From Mariprofundus sp. NF (GTDB taxonomy: Bacteria; Pseudomonadota; Zetaproteobacteria; Mariprofundales; Mariprofundaceae): DNA of 64,000 nucleotides. The DNA is taken from assembly GCF_013387455.1 (NCBI RefSeq), contig NZ_VWNC01000002.1, forward strand, positions 1 through 64,000, given 5' to 3'. This document shows, piece after piece, positions 1 through 7,075 of the stretch. The translations under genes were made by a program, and so were the position numbers. The number at the start of each line of letters is the position of its first letter. The stretch's first letter is position 1. The notes beneath the pieces are model-generated. The model made no database searches. It was not told the origin of the DNA and was given only the letters and a program-made list of their open reading frames with translations.

Positions 1-56
1 ATATAATCGACTCAGGCCGCACCTCAGCCTGGGAATGAAAACACCCGAAGAGGTGC

Positions 57-90
57 ATAAAAAAGCCGACTGCCATTGGCAGCCGGCTTG
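57..90 (-). terminator. Rho-independent terminator after the peroxiredoxin gene
   Basis: A hairpin with arms AAGCCGaCTGCC and GGCAGcCGGCTT (one mismatch) is followed on the minus strand by TTTTTTA. It lies about 50 bases past the peroxiredoxin stop. An A-rich run on the other side means it could also work in the plus direction. Confidence 0.8.
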
Positions 91-137
91 AATAAAAAAA
101 CGTCAACGTATTTTAGGACGAGACAATCATAGCTGAA

Positions 138-785
138 TCAGAGCTTATCAGACTCGGAAGCCAGGTAAGATGCGACACCATCCGCATCAGGAACCATGCC
201 TTTATCACCTTTGTTCCAACCGGCAGGACAAACTTCGCCATGCTCTTCAGTGAACTGCAGTGCATCAATCATACGCAGCATCTCATCAACGTTGCGACCC
301 AGTGGCAGGTTGTTCACAACCTGATGCTGAACAACACCGGACTTATCGATCAGGAATGAACCGCGCAGAGCGATGTTACCGCCCAGCAGATGAACCAGAT
401 CACCATCTTCATCAACAACGCTGTCGTTATCGATCAAAACATCGAAATCAGCAGCGATAGTCTTGGTCAGATCAGCAACCAGCGGATATGCCACAGGGCC
501 AATACCACCCTCGTTGACCGGGGTGTTACGCCATGCAGCGTGAGAGAAGTGAGAATCAACAGAGCAGCCGATGACCTGTACGCCACGCGCTTCAAATTCA
601 GCAATGCGGTGATCAAATGCGATCAGCTCGGATGGACATACAAAGGTGAAGTCCAGTGGGTAAAAGAAGAGAACCACATATTTTCCTTCATAATCAGACA
701 GGGAAAAGTTTTCGTTGATCGAACCGTCTGCCATTACAGCAGCGGCGGTAAATTCAGGGGCCTGCTGGCCAACCAGTACACTCAT
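138..785 (-). CDS. 2-Cys peroxiredoxin (AhpC/Prx1 class)
   Basis: This is a thiol peroxidase that reduces H2O2 and organic hydroperoxides in the cytoplasm using a redox-active cysteine pair. The 215-residue protein has the peroxidatic motif FTFVCPSEL near residue 50 and the resolving-cysteine motif EVCPAGW near residue 185, so it is a typical 2-Cys enzyme of normal length. The start is supported by GGAGGAATGCAAC just upstream. It stands alone, with a terminator behind it. No ahpF or OxyR gene is adjacent, so its reductant (thioredoxin or an AhpF/AhpD system) cannot be told from this window. Confidence 0.93.
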   Translation of the reverse strand: MSVLVGQQAPEFTAAAVMADGSINENFSLSDYEGKYVVLFFYPLDFTFVCPSELIAFDHRIAEFEARGVQVIGCSVDSHFSHAAWRNTPVNEGGIGPVAYPLVADLTKTIAADFDVLIDNDSVVDEDGDLVHLLGGNIALRGSFLIDKSGVVQHQVVNNLPLGRNVDEMLRMIDALQFTEEHGEVCPAGWNKGDKGMVPDADGVASYLASESDKL

Positions 786-896
786 GTTGCATTCCTCCGG
801 GAATTGTTGGGATTAAAGTCTAGAGATGCAATGTTAGTCAATTTGACGACACAGCACCACCCTACTCATTTTCTGGGATAATTGGCTTCACTCTCG

Positions 897-989
897 TTCA
901 CACTATCGCGCCGATTGAAGCAGCACCCGTTGCTTGCATTGTTTCTCACTATCGCGCCGATTAAAAACAACGCCCGTTGCTTTTAATCG
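897..989. repeat. Two-unit tandem repeat, period about 46-47 bp
   Basis: The sequence CACTATCGCGCCGATT occurs at 901-916 and again at 947-962, and CCCGTTGCTT follows each copy (926-935 and 973-982). The second unit can fold into a perfect 10-bp hairpin, CCGATTAAAA with TTTTAATCGG, which overlaps the stop codon of the CDF transporter gene. With two copies and no spacers it is not a CRISPR array. It may help end transcription from either flanking gene, but there is no T-tract. Confidence 0.6.
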
Positions 990-1957
990 GCTTGCTCGGC
1001 TTGCTTTTTAGGGATTGTGAACTCAATAAAGATATGGCGAGTCTCAGGGGCGATGCGGCTGACATCCTCCTCCAGTGACCGGCGGATCTCGTCAAGCTTG
1101 CGCATAAAGCGAATGGCCTGCTTAATCTCATCTTCGCTCATGCTGGAGAAGATCGCCTCTTCACGCAGTTCGATCTCGGCCATCAACAAGGTATCATCCG
1201 GAGAGAGCACAATACTGTTAACCCGCTGAATATCCTGCACCTTGTCATCTGCCTGCCAGAGTTTGGTGGCGACATCGTTGACCTCATCATCGGAGCGATT
1301 AAGCAGGAATTTACGATTGGTAGCAGCCAGAAACCAGGCCAGACCACCCATCAACAGGCCGATGCAGATCGCTGCGATGCCATCAAAGATGGCGGAACCG
1401 GTATATGCCGCCAGCCCCATGCCGATAGCAGCCACTGCCAGTCCAAATACAGCCACTGCATCTTCAATCAGTACCGCCAGCGTAGTCGGATCACGCGTCT
1501 CAACAAAATAGGTACGAAACGATTTTCCAGCCTCTGCTGCCTGACGCCGGAACTCAACAAGTGCGACAAAAAAGGAGTAGCCCTCAACCACAAAGGCGAA
1601 ACCGATAATCAGAAAGGGAATCCAGGAGAGCTCCGGGGTGTGCTCATCACGCAGCTGCTCAACCGCATGCATGACGGTGTAAACGCAACCGAGAAAGAAG
1701 ATGGTAACTGCAGAGACCAGATTCCAGAAATAGCGCTCCTGCCCGTAACCGAAATGGTGATTAGTGTCTGCTTCACGCTGGGATCGGCGAAGTCCGAGAT
1801 AGAGCATGCACTGATTGGCTGTATCAGCCAGTGAATGCACCGCTTCGGCCAGTAGTGCACTGGAGCCGGAAAAGGCAAAACCGATAAACTTGGCAACAGT
1901 TACCATACTGTTGCCGGCTATCGCTGTTACCACTGCTTTTGTTGAACCACTCGACAT
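983..1957 (-). CDS. Cation diffusion facilitator (CDF) family transporter
   Basis: This is an inner-membrane antiporter of the CDF family, which exports divalent metals such as Zn2+ or Fe2+ in exchange for protons. The 324-residue protein has several hydrophobic spans and the CDF pattern SSALLAEAVHSLADTANQ in the second helix, where the H-S-x-x-D type metal site lies. The cytoplasmic C-terminal domain (from about residue 210) is followed by an acidic, charged tail. A GGGAG sequence precedes the ATG. The metal cannot be predicted from sequence alone. The multi-hairpin element at 1978-2119 starts directly upstream of this gene. Confidence 0.88.
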   Translation of the reverse strand: MSSGSTKAVVTAIAGNSMVTVAKFIGFAFSGSSALLAEAVHSLADTANQCMLYLGLRRSQREADTNHHFGYGQERYFWNLVSAVTIFFLGCVYTVMHAVEQLRDEHTPELSWIPFLIIGFAFVVEGYSFFVALVEFRRQAAEAGKSFRTYFVETRDPTTLAVLIEDAVAVFGLAVAAIGMGLAAYTGSAIFDGIAAICIGLLMGGLAWFLAATNRKFLLNRSDDEVNDVATKLWQADDKVQDIQRVNSIVLSPDDTLLMAEIELREEAIFSSMSEDEIKQAIRFMRKLDEIRRSLEEDVSRIAPETRHIFIEFTIPKKQAEQAD

Positions 1958-1977
1958 GGAATCTCCCTATAGGACAT

Positions 1978-2119
1978 GCTGATTCATTCAGTACGTCCGT
2001 GCAGCCTATGGATGGGCTGCCAAATCAACCAGGCAAATGGTTGATTTGTGAACAAAAGAAAAACGACGCTTTTTCTTTTGTGAGCTGATTTTTGGCAGGA
2101 GCCAATAAATCAGCATCTC
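1978..2119 (+). repeat. Five-hairpin structured element, copy 1
   Basis: The interval reads as successive hairpins: CTGA/TCAG; GCAGCC (2001-2006) with GGCTGC (2015-2020) around loop TATGGATG; a perfect 11-bp stem 2021-2031/2038-2048 with loop GGCAAA; a perfect 12-bp stem 2052-2063/2070-2081 with loop CGACGC; and a 13-bp stem 2084-2096/2101-2114 with one bulge. The segment TCCGT (1996-2000) could also pair with ATGGA in the first large loop, as in an H-type pseudoknot. It lies between the divergent CDF and gloB genes. A second copy with different stems is at 55262-55410. Confidence 0.75.
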
Positions 2120-2153
2120 CCAAACTCAACTGAATCGCGCTAAGCTACTGCAC

Positions 2154-2942
2154 ATGTGGTCATACAGGCACCAGAACTTTACCGTACATCAACTTCCTGC
2201 GCTCAAGGATAACTATATCTATCTGATTGATCTGCACAATTCAGAGATCCTGATTGCTGTTGATCCGGCTGAAGCGGTGAGTATCTCCAATTTTTGCACC
2301 GAGCGTGATGTCAGACTCACCCATATTATCAACACCCATCACCACTGGGACCATACCGATGGCAACAAAGCACTGAAAGAGAAGTTCAATGCCCAGGTGA
2401 TCGGAGCAGCGGATGATGCTCATCGCATTCCAGCCATCGATATAACCGTTTCAGAACATACGCCACCGGCTATAGACGGATTAAATATCAGCGTATTGGA
2501 GCTACCAGGCCATACCAGCGGCCACGTCGCTTATCTGATTGATGATGCTCTGTTCTGCGGTGATGTTCTGTTCGGGGCGGGTTGCGGCAGACTCTTTGAA
2601 GGCACTCCATCGCAGATGTGGGATAGCCTGAACAAACTGGCCAAGCTTGATGGTAAAACAAAAGTCTACTGCGCCCATGAGTACACACTGCCAAATCTGC
2701 GTTTTGCCCGCACGGTTGATCCTGACAATGACGCGTTGGATCAGCGCATCCATCGCGACACTCAAACCCGCATGGATAAAAAACCGACCATCCCATCAAC
2801 CATCGCCATGGAGATGGCCACCAATCCGTTTCTCAGGCCTTTGGATGAAAAGTTCCGCAACCACTATACCGGGCAAGCTAAGGTCGAAAATGATGGCTTA
2901 ACTATTTTCACTGATTTGAGACAAAGAAAAGACAGGCACTAA
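2154..2942 (+). CDS. gloB: Hydroxyacylglutathione hydrolase (glyoxalase II)
   Basis: This enzyme hydrolyses S-lactoylglutathione to lactate and glutathione, the second step of methylglyoxal detoxification. The 262-residue metallo-beta-lactamase-fold protein has the binuclear metal motif THHHWDHTDGN near residue 60, the GHTSGHVAY segment near residue 120, FCGDVLF near 140 and CAHEYTLPNLRFA near 175. The last is characteristic of glyoxalase II rather than of other family members. Length matches the family (about 250-260). No good ribosome-binding site is visible before the ATG, so the start is less certain than the identity. Confidence 0.93.
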   Translation: MWSYRHQNFTVHQLPALKDNYIYLIDLHNSEILIAVDPAEAVSISNFCTERDVRLTHIINTHHHWDHTDGNKALKEKFNAQVIGAADDAHRIPAIDITVSEHTPPAIDGLNISVLELPGHTSGHVAYLIDDALFCGDVLFGAGCGRLFEGTPSQMWDSLNKLAKLDGKTKVYCAHEYTLPNLRFARTVDPDNDALDQRIHRDTQTRMDKKPTIPSTIAMEMATNPFLRPLDEKFRNHYTGQAKVENDGLTIFTDLRQRKDRH

Positions 2943-2953
2943 AACAGGGGGAT

Positions 2954-3376
2954 TTATTTACCCCGAATCACCTTGTCCTGTCTCATTATAACGCTATTAA
3001 GAAGATTGGAGTTGGCGATATTGTGGTCAAAATTCACGCCTATACCCTCATGGGTGTGACGCGATATCTGGCCATACAGACTCACTGCATCAGGTACGGA
3101 CATAAAAGAGATCAGCAGATGCAGATGTTCGCCCAGCTCAAACGGCTCAGTGGTCTCAATAAATATGCCGGTAGAGCTGATATTCTTTGCCCTGCCCTGA
3201 TGCGTTCCATGCTCTGAGGTGAAACCGAGCAGCTCAACAAAATGCCAGCGCCTCGCGTTCCTCACCTCTTTTTTCCATGACCCGACAAGGATCAATAGCT
3301 CCTCCTGCAGTTCAGGCGGAAGATCTTCAGCAATCTGAGTGATCAGTTTAACGGTATTGGGATCTGCATAACTCAA
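2954..3376 (-). CDS. PilZ domain protein (c-di-GMP receptor), 140 aa
   Basis: This is a small cytoplasmic protein with a single PilZ domain. It has RNARR (the RxxxR motif) near residue 37 and NISSTG (the D/NxSxxG motif) near residue 66, the two parts that bind cyclic di-GMP in this family. An N-terminal helical region of about 35 residues resembles that of the next gene upstream, so the pair looks like a tandem duplication. The only plausible start is TTG at 3376 with no clear ribosome-binding site, which suggests coupling to the upstream gene 26 bases away. Its downstream target is unknown. Confidence 0.8.
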   Translation of the reverse strand: MSYADPNTVKLITQIAEDLPPELQEELLILVGSWKKEVRNARRWHFVELLGFTSEHGTHQGRAKNISSTGIFIETTEPFELGEHLHLLISFMSVPDAVSLYGQISRHTHEGIGVNFDHNIANSNLLNSVIMRQDKVIRGK

Positions 3377-3402
3377 TGGAGATGACCGATGCCAGTCGCT
3401 GC

Positions 3403-3813
3403 TTATCTGGAGCGCAGAATCAGCGCGTGGTTGGCAATGATAGAATCCATCTCACTCACCTGTGACTGACTTCGTTCGTCAAACCGAACCCCGATACCGT
3501 TCGGTGTCTTGCGCACCACTGAACCACATAGACGCAACGGATTGGGAGCCGAGATGAAGGTCAACATCATTTTAACCTTGTCACCTATCTCAAAATCATC
3601 TGTTGTCTCGATAAACAGGCCTGTCGAACTAACATCAATAGCATGGCCTAAATAGCTGCCACTACCCGATGAAATACTAAGCGTCTCGGAATAGGGCTCA
3701 CGCGTTGCCTGCCTACCATCGCCAGACCAACTGGCGATCAGTTCGAGTATCTGTTTGCGTTGCAATGCAGGCAACTCTTCGGCTATTTCGGAAATTTTCT
3801 CAATGGCATCCAT
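3403..3813 (-). CDS. PilZ domain protein (c-di-GMP receptor), 136 aa
   Basis: A single-domain PilZ protein with RQATR (RxxxR) near residue 34 and DVSSTGLFIET (DxSxxG) near residue 62. It shares with the neighbour at 2954-3376 the N-terminal pattern of a helix rich in Ile/Glu ending in a conserved SW, and the FIETT segment, so the two are paralogs in one transcription unit. The role is presumably to sense c-di-GMP and act on a partner protein; no partner is encoded beside it. It lies directly downstream of the four-tRNA cluster and its terminator. Confidence 0.82.
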   Translation of the reverse strand: MDAIEKISEIAEELPALQRKQILELIASWSGDGRQATREPYSETLSISSGSGSYLGHAIDVSSTGLFIETTDDFEIGDKVKMMLTFISAPNPLRLCGSVVRKTPNGIGVRFDERSQSQVSEMDSIIANHALILRSR

Positions 3814-3843
3814 ATCGGGACAGTGTAGACAGGGCTAAGCAAT

Positions 3844-3875
3844 AAAAAAAGCACCTGTGTTGCCACAGGTGCTTC
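3844..3875 (-). terminator. Rho-independent terminator of the four-tRNA transcript
   Basis: A near-perfect hairpin with arms AAGCACCTGTG and CACAGGTGCTT and a GCAA-type loop is followed on the minus strand by a run of T. It sits immediately past the CCA end of tRNA-Lys, so it ends the tRNA operon before the PilZ pair. Confidence 0.88.
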
Positions 3876-3882
3876 CTTGATA

Positions 3883-3958
<76 letters not shown>

Positions 3959-3977
3959 ATATCAATATCAAGCAAAA

Positions 3978-4054
3978 TGGGGTGGACGACGGGATTCGAA
4001 CCCGCGACCACCGGCATCACAAGCCGGGGCTCTACCAACTGAGCTACATCCACC
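3978..4054 (-). tRNA. tRNA-His (anticodon GTG)
   Basis: A 77-nt tRNA including an encoded extra 5' G opposite the C discriminator base, the identity element of tRNA-His. The anticodon loop is TTGTGAT between CCGGC and GCCGG arms, and CCA is encoded. It is third in the minus-strand cluster. Confidence 0.95.
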
Positions 4055-4068
4055 ATAATGTTTGCAGG

Positions 4069-4145
4069 TGGCGCGCCTGGCAGGGCTCGAACCTGCAGCC
4101 TACAGCTTAGAAGGCTGTTGCTCTATCCAATTGAGCTACAGGCGC
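4069..4145 (-). tRNA. tRNA-Arg (anticodon TCT)
   Basis: A 77-nt cloverleaf with acceptor GCGCCTG, anticodon loop CTTCTAA between ACAGC and GCTGT arms, a T-arm CTGCAGGTTCGAGCCCTG and encoded CCA. It reads AGA and AGG codons. Confidence 0.95.
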
Positions 4146-4190
4146 TCGCCAGATCGCGTCCAATCACTTGATTATACATCGAGGAAGGAA

Positions 4191-4267
4191 TGGTCGGGAT
4201 AGAGTGATTCGAACACTCGACCCTCTGCTCCCAAAGCAGATGCGCTACCAGGCTGCGCTATATCCCG
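4191..4267 (-). tRNA. tRNA-Pro (anticodon TGG)
   Basis: A 77-nt cloverleaf with acceptor CGGGATA, anticodon loop TTTGGGA between TCTGC and GCAGA arms, and encoded CCA. It is the first gene of the minus-strand tRNA cluster Pro-Arg-His-Lys. Confidence 0.95.
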
Positions 4268-4400
4268 ATTTATTCCTCATCTCGAAGGCGGCGGACGATA
4301 GTAATCTAATTTGCATTCGTCAACACTTGAATCACAGCTGACTACACTTCTGATCACCGCTAGGGTTGCCTATCTGTTTTTATTACATGTGAGGTACGCT

Positions 4401-4958
4401 ATGGGCAAGATTGATATGCGTGGAACAACGATCTGCTGTATCCGGAAAAATGGTGAAGTTGCTATTGGTGGTGATGGTCAGGTCACCCTTGGTGATACCG
4501 TCGTAAAACATGGTGGCCGCAAAGTGCGCACCATTCGTGATGGTGCGATTCTTACCGGCTTTGCCGGCTCAACTGCCGATGCAATGAATCTCTTTGAACG
4601 CTTTGAAGCCAAGCTTGATGAACATGGCGGCTCACTGATGCGTGCGGCTGTATCACTGGCCAAGGAGTGGCGCACCGACAAATACCTGCGCCAGCTGGAG
4701 GCGATGATGATTGTTGCTGACCGTGACAATACCCTGCTGATCTCGGGCAATGGCGATGTGCTGGAGCCGGATGATGGTGTTGCCGCTATCGGTTCGGGTG
4801 GCGCTTATGCCAAGGCTGCTGCTACTGCACTGGTCAATCACAGCGATCTCTCGGCCCGTGATGCCATACGCGAGGCGATGAATATCGCTGCCAACATCTG
4901 TATCTACACCAATAACAACATCACTATCGAATCCATCGACAAAGAGGCTGAAGCATGA
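4401..4958 (+). CDS. hslV: ATP-dependent protease subunit HslV
   Basis: This is the proteolytic subunit of the HslVU (ClpQY) protease, a dodecamer of N-terminal threonine hydrolases related to proteasome beta subunits. The reading frame is open upstream to 4311, but the ATG at 4401 has GAGGT five bases upstream and gives 185 residues, close to the family norm. The catalytic Thr is the first T of RGTTICC (residue 9), so a short propeptide of eight residues must be removed, as in several proteobacterial HslV proteins. GFAGSTADA near residue 53 and AIGSGGAYA near residue 132 are family motifs. Its stop overlaps the hslU start by four bases (ATGA). Confidence 0.95.
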   Translation: MGKIDMRGTTICCIRKNGEVAIGGDGQVTLGDTVVKHGGRKVRTIRDGAILTGFAGSTADAMNLFERFEAKLDEHGGSLMRAAVSLAKEWRTDKYLRQLEAMMIVADRDNTLLISGNGDVLEPDDGVAAIGSGGAYAKAAATALVNHSDLSARDAIREAMNIAANICIYTNNNITIESIDKEAEA

Positions 4959-6298
4959 GCTACTCCATGACACCGCGTGAGATTATTTCTGAGCTTGATC
5001 GCTATATTGTTGGCCAGGATGATGCCAAACGTGCCGTTGCCATTGCCCTGCGCAATCGCTGGCGCCGCCAGCAGGTGGCCTCGCCGATGCGTGAAGAGAT
5101 CACGCCAAAGAATATTCTCATGATTGGCCCCACAGGTGTCGGTAAAACCGAGATTGCGCGCCGGCTGGCAAGATTGGCCAATGCCCCCTTTATTAAAGTG
5201 GAAGCGACCAAATTTACCGAGGTGGGTTATGTCGGTCGTGATGTTGAAACCATCATCCGTGACCTGGTAGACACAGCCATCAAAATCGTACGTGAAGAGC
5301 ATCTGAAACGGGTGCAGACCAAAGCGGAGAAGATGGCCGAAGATCGCCTGCTCGATATTCTTATCCCCCACCCTGTTGCTCCCCATGGCCCGCACAGCAG
5401 CGAGCCCAACAATGCCAGTAGCGAATCGCGCGAGAAGATGCGCCATAAACTGCGTTTGGGAGAACTGGACAAACGACAGGTTGAGATCGATGTTGAGTCG
5501 CAGCAGGAAGCACCGATGATGCAACTCTTCTCAGGTCAGGGCACCGAAGCGATGGATCTCAAAGAGATGCTTGGCGGCATGATGGGTGGCCAGAAAAAGA
5601 GTAAACGCATGAGTGTCGCCGATGCCATGAAGGTGATTCAGCAGCAGGAGGCTGATCGTCTGCTGGATATGGAGAGCATCAAAGAGGAGGCGATCCTGCG
5701 CGCTGAGAATGATGGCATCGTCTTTCTCGATGAGATGGATAAGATCACCCAGCGCAGTGGTGCCGCATCAGGCGGTGAGGTCTCCCGCGAAGGGGTACAG
5801 CGCGATCTGCTGCCACTGGTGGAGGGCACCACGGTCAACACCCGTTATGGCCACCTGAAAACCGATCATATTCTGTTTATTGCATCCGGTGCCTTCCATC
5901 TGGCCAAACCTTCCGATCTGATTCCCGAGCTGCAGGGTCGCTTCCCGATCCGCGTTAATCTCACTGCGCTTGGTGAAGAGGAGTTCCGCCGTATTCTGGT
6001 TGAACCTGAAGCCTCGCTGACACGCCAATATGCCGCCCTGCTCAATGCCGAGAATGTCGACATCCATTTCACCGATGATGGTATCGCTGAGATTGCCCGC
6101 ATCGCCGTGCAGGTGAATGAGAAGACTGAGAATATCGGGGCCCGCCGCCTGCATACACTGCTGGAGAGGGTGCTGGAGAACATCAGTTTTGAAGCGTCTG
6201 ATCGCAGCGGTGACAGTATCGAAGTGGATGCACCGTTCGTAGTGGAAGAGCTCGGCGAAATCAGCGCTGACGAAGATCTATCACGTTATATATTGTAA
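4955..6298 (+). CDS. hslU: ATP-dependent protease ATPase subunit HslU
   Basis: The AAA+ unfoldase ring that feeds substrates to HslV. The 447-residue protein has the N-terminal segment [16 protein letters not shown], Walker A GPTGVGKT (58-65), the GYVGRDVE pore motif near residue 90, an inserted I-domain of about 110 residues, Walker [11 protein letters not shown] near residue 255, and the C-terminal sensor-2 region ending in LSRYIL, the tail that inserts into HslV. It is translationally coupled to hslV through an ATGA overlap. All parts are normal for the family. Confidence 0.97.
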   Translation: MSYSMTPREIISELDRYIVGQDDAKRAVAIALRNRWRRQQVASPMREEITPKNILMIGPTGVGKTEIARRLARLANAPFIKVEATKFTEVGYVGRDVETIIRDLVDTAIKIVREEHLKRVQTKAEKMAEDRLLDILIPHPVAPHGPHSSEPNNASSESREKMRHKLRLGELDKRQVEIDVESQQEAPMMQLFSGQGTEAMDLKEMLGGMMGGQKKSKRMSVADAMKVIQQQEADRLLDMESIKEEAILRAENDGIVFLDEMDKITQRSGAASGGEVSREGVQRDLLPLVEGTTVNTRYGHLKTDHILFIASGAFHLAKPSDLIPELQGRFPIRVNLTALGEEEFRRILVEPEASLTRQYAALLNAENVDIHFTDDGIAEIARIAVQVNEKTENIGARRLHTLLERVLENISFEASDRSGDSIEVDAPFVVEELGEISADEDLSRYIL

Positions 6299-6301
6299 GA
6301 C

Positions 6302-6380
6302 GTGAAGGGTGAATTGTTAGGTGTGAGGGGTCTTTTGCCTTACACCTCTCCCCTTACCCCTCTCGCCTGACCTCTAACAA
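6302..6380. repeat. Imperfect inverted repeat between hslU and rnhB
   Basis: The left part TTGTTAGGTGTGAGGGG (6314-6330) pairs imperfectly, with bulges, with a right part ending CTCTAACAA at 6380 that runs into the 3' end of rnhB. GTGTGAGGGG and ACACCTCTCCCC give a second internal pairing. The pair of genes is convergent, so it may serve as a bidirectional terminator, although no T-tract is obvious. Confidence 0.45.
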
Positions 6381-6929
6381 CCTGGCTACTGGCGCGAAGG
6401 ATTTGCGGTGCACCGGCGATGGCCCGAGCTCTCTGAGTGCATCCATATGCACTTTGGTTCCATACCCTTTATGTTTAGAGAAGCCGTAACCCGGATAGAG
6501 ATAATCCAGCTGCTGCATCAGACGATCCCGAACCACCTTGGCGATAATCGAGGCTGCTGCAATCTCCTGCACCAGATCATCGCCACCGATAATCGCTTCG
6601 GCAGGCACCCTCAAATCAGGCACACGATTACCATCTACCAGAACTTTTGAGGGAACAACGCTTAAACCATCCACCGAACGGCGCATGGAGAGCATGGTGG
6701 CATGTAGAATATTGAGCTGATCAATCTCATCGATGGAGGCCATGGTCACCGAATAGGCCACAGCATGCTTTCTGATATGGTGGTAAAGACGCAGACGCTT
6801 CTTCTCGGCCACCCGCTTGGAGTCGCGGTACTGACCCAGATAGGGATCATCAGGCGAAAGTATCACCGCCGCCGTCACCACGGGACCGGCCAGTGGCCCA
6901 CGACCTACTTCATCAACCCCTGCCAGCAT
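6354..6929 (-). CDS. rnhB: Ribonuclease HII
   Basis: This enzyme cuts RNA in RNA-DNA hybrids and starts removal of single ribonucleotides from DNA. The 191-residue protein opens with [15 protein letters not shown], carrying the catalytic Asp-Glu pair and the GRG motif that recognises the ribonucleotide. Asp residues in VLVDGN near residue 98 and [11 protein letters not shown] near residue 130 complete the site. An in-frame stop lies two codons before the ATG, so the start is fixed, yet no ribosome-binding site is visible. The dispersed inverted repeat at 6935-7073 abuts the start codon, between this gene and pheT. Confidence 0.95.
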   Translation of the reverse strand: MLAGVDEVGRGPLAGPVVTAAVILSPDDPYLGQYRDSKRVAEKKRLRLYHHIRKHAVAYSVTMASIDEIDQLNILHATMLSMRRSVDGLSVVPSKVLVDGNRVPDLRVPAEAIIGGDDLVQEIAAASIIAKVVRDRLMQQLDYLYPGYGFSKHKGYGTKVHMDALRELGPSPVHRKSFAPVARLLEVRREG

Positions 6930-6934
6930 TATTA

Positions 6935-7073
6935 TTTAGACACAGATCAACGCAGATGAACACTGATAATTAGAGACTGTCAAACCATCATAATGATGAG
7001 CCGGACTAAAGCCACTGAGAATGTCGAAAGCGCTAATATATCTGTGTAAATCTGCGTTGATCTGCGTCAAAAA
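6935..7073. repeat. Long inverted repeat of the ACGCAGAT type between pheT and rnhB
   Basis: The left arm (about 6937-6969) contains CACAGATCAACGCAGATG, and the right arm (about 7036-7070) is its reverse complement with few changes, ATCTGCGTTGATCTGCG. The arms are separated by about 65 bases of unrelated sequence. It fills the gap between the pheT stop and the rnhB start on the minus strand. It resembles the repeats at 29251-29344, 30671-30782 and 45003-45139 in design (short direct motifs repeated within each arm), but its core word differs. Confidence 0.7.
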
Positions 7074-7075
7074 AT

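Noticed and set aside
390-881. Plus-strand open frame of 163 codons opposite the peroxiredoxin gene
   Set aside because: It is antisense to a clear peroxiredoxin gene, has no family-like sequence and no ribosome-binding site.
897-989. CRISPR-like repeats
   Set aside because: There are only two copies, no regular unique spacers and no cas genes.
1978-2119. Five-hairpin element as a leader riboswitch of the CDF or gloB gene
   Set aside because: The second copy lies between convergent genes downstream of pilU, so a cis leader role is not consistent with both sites.
4311-4400. Upstream extension of hslV to 4311
   Set aside because: The extra 30 residues are not family-like, and the ATG at 4401 has a good GAGGT site and gives the normal length.
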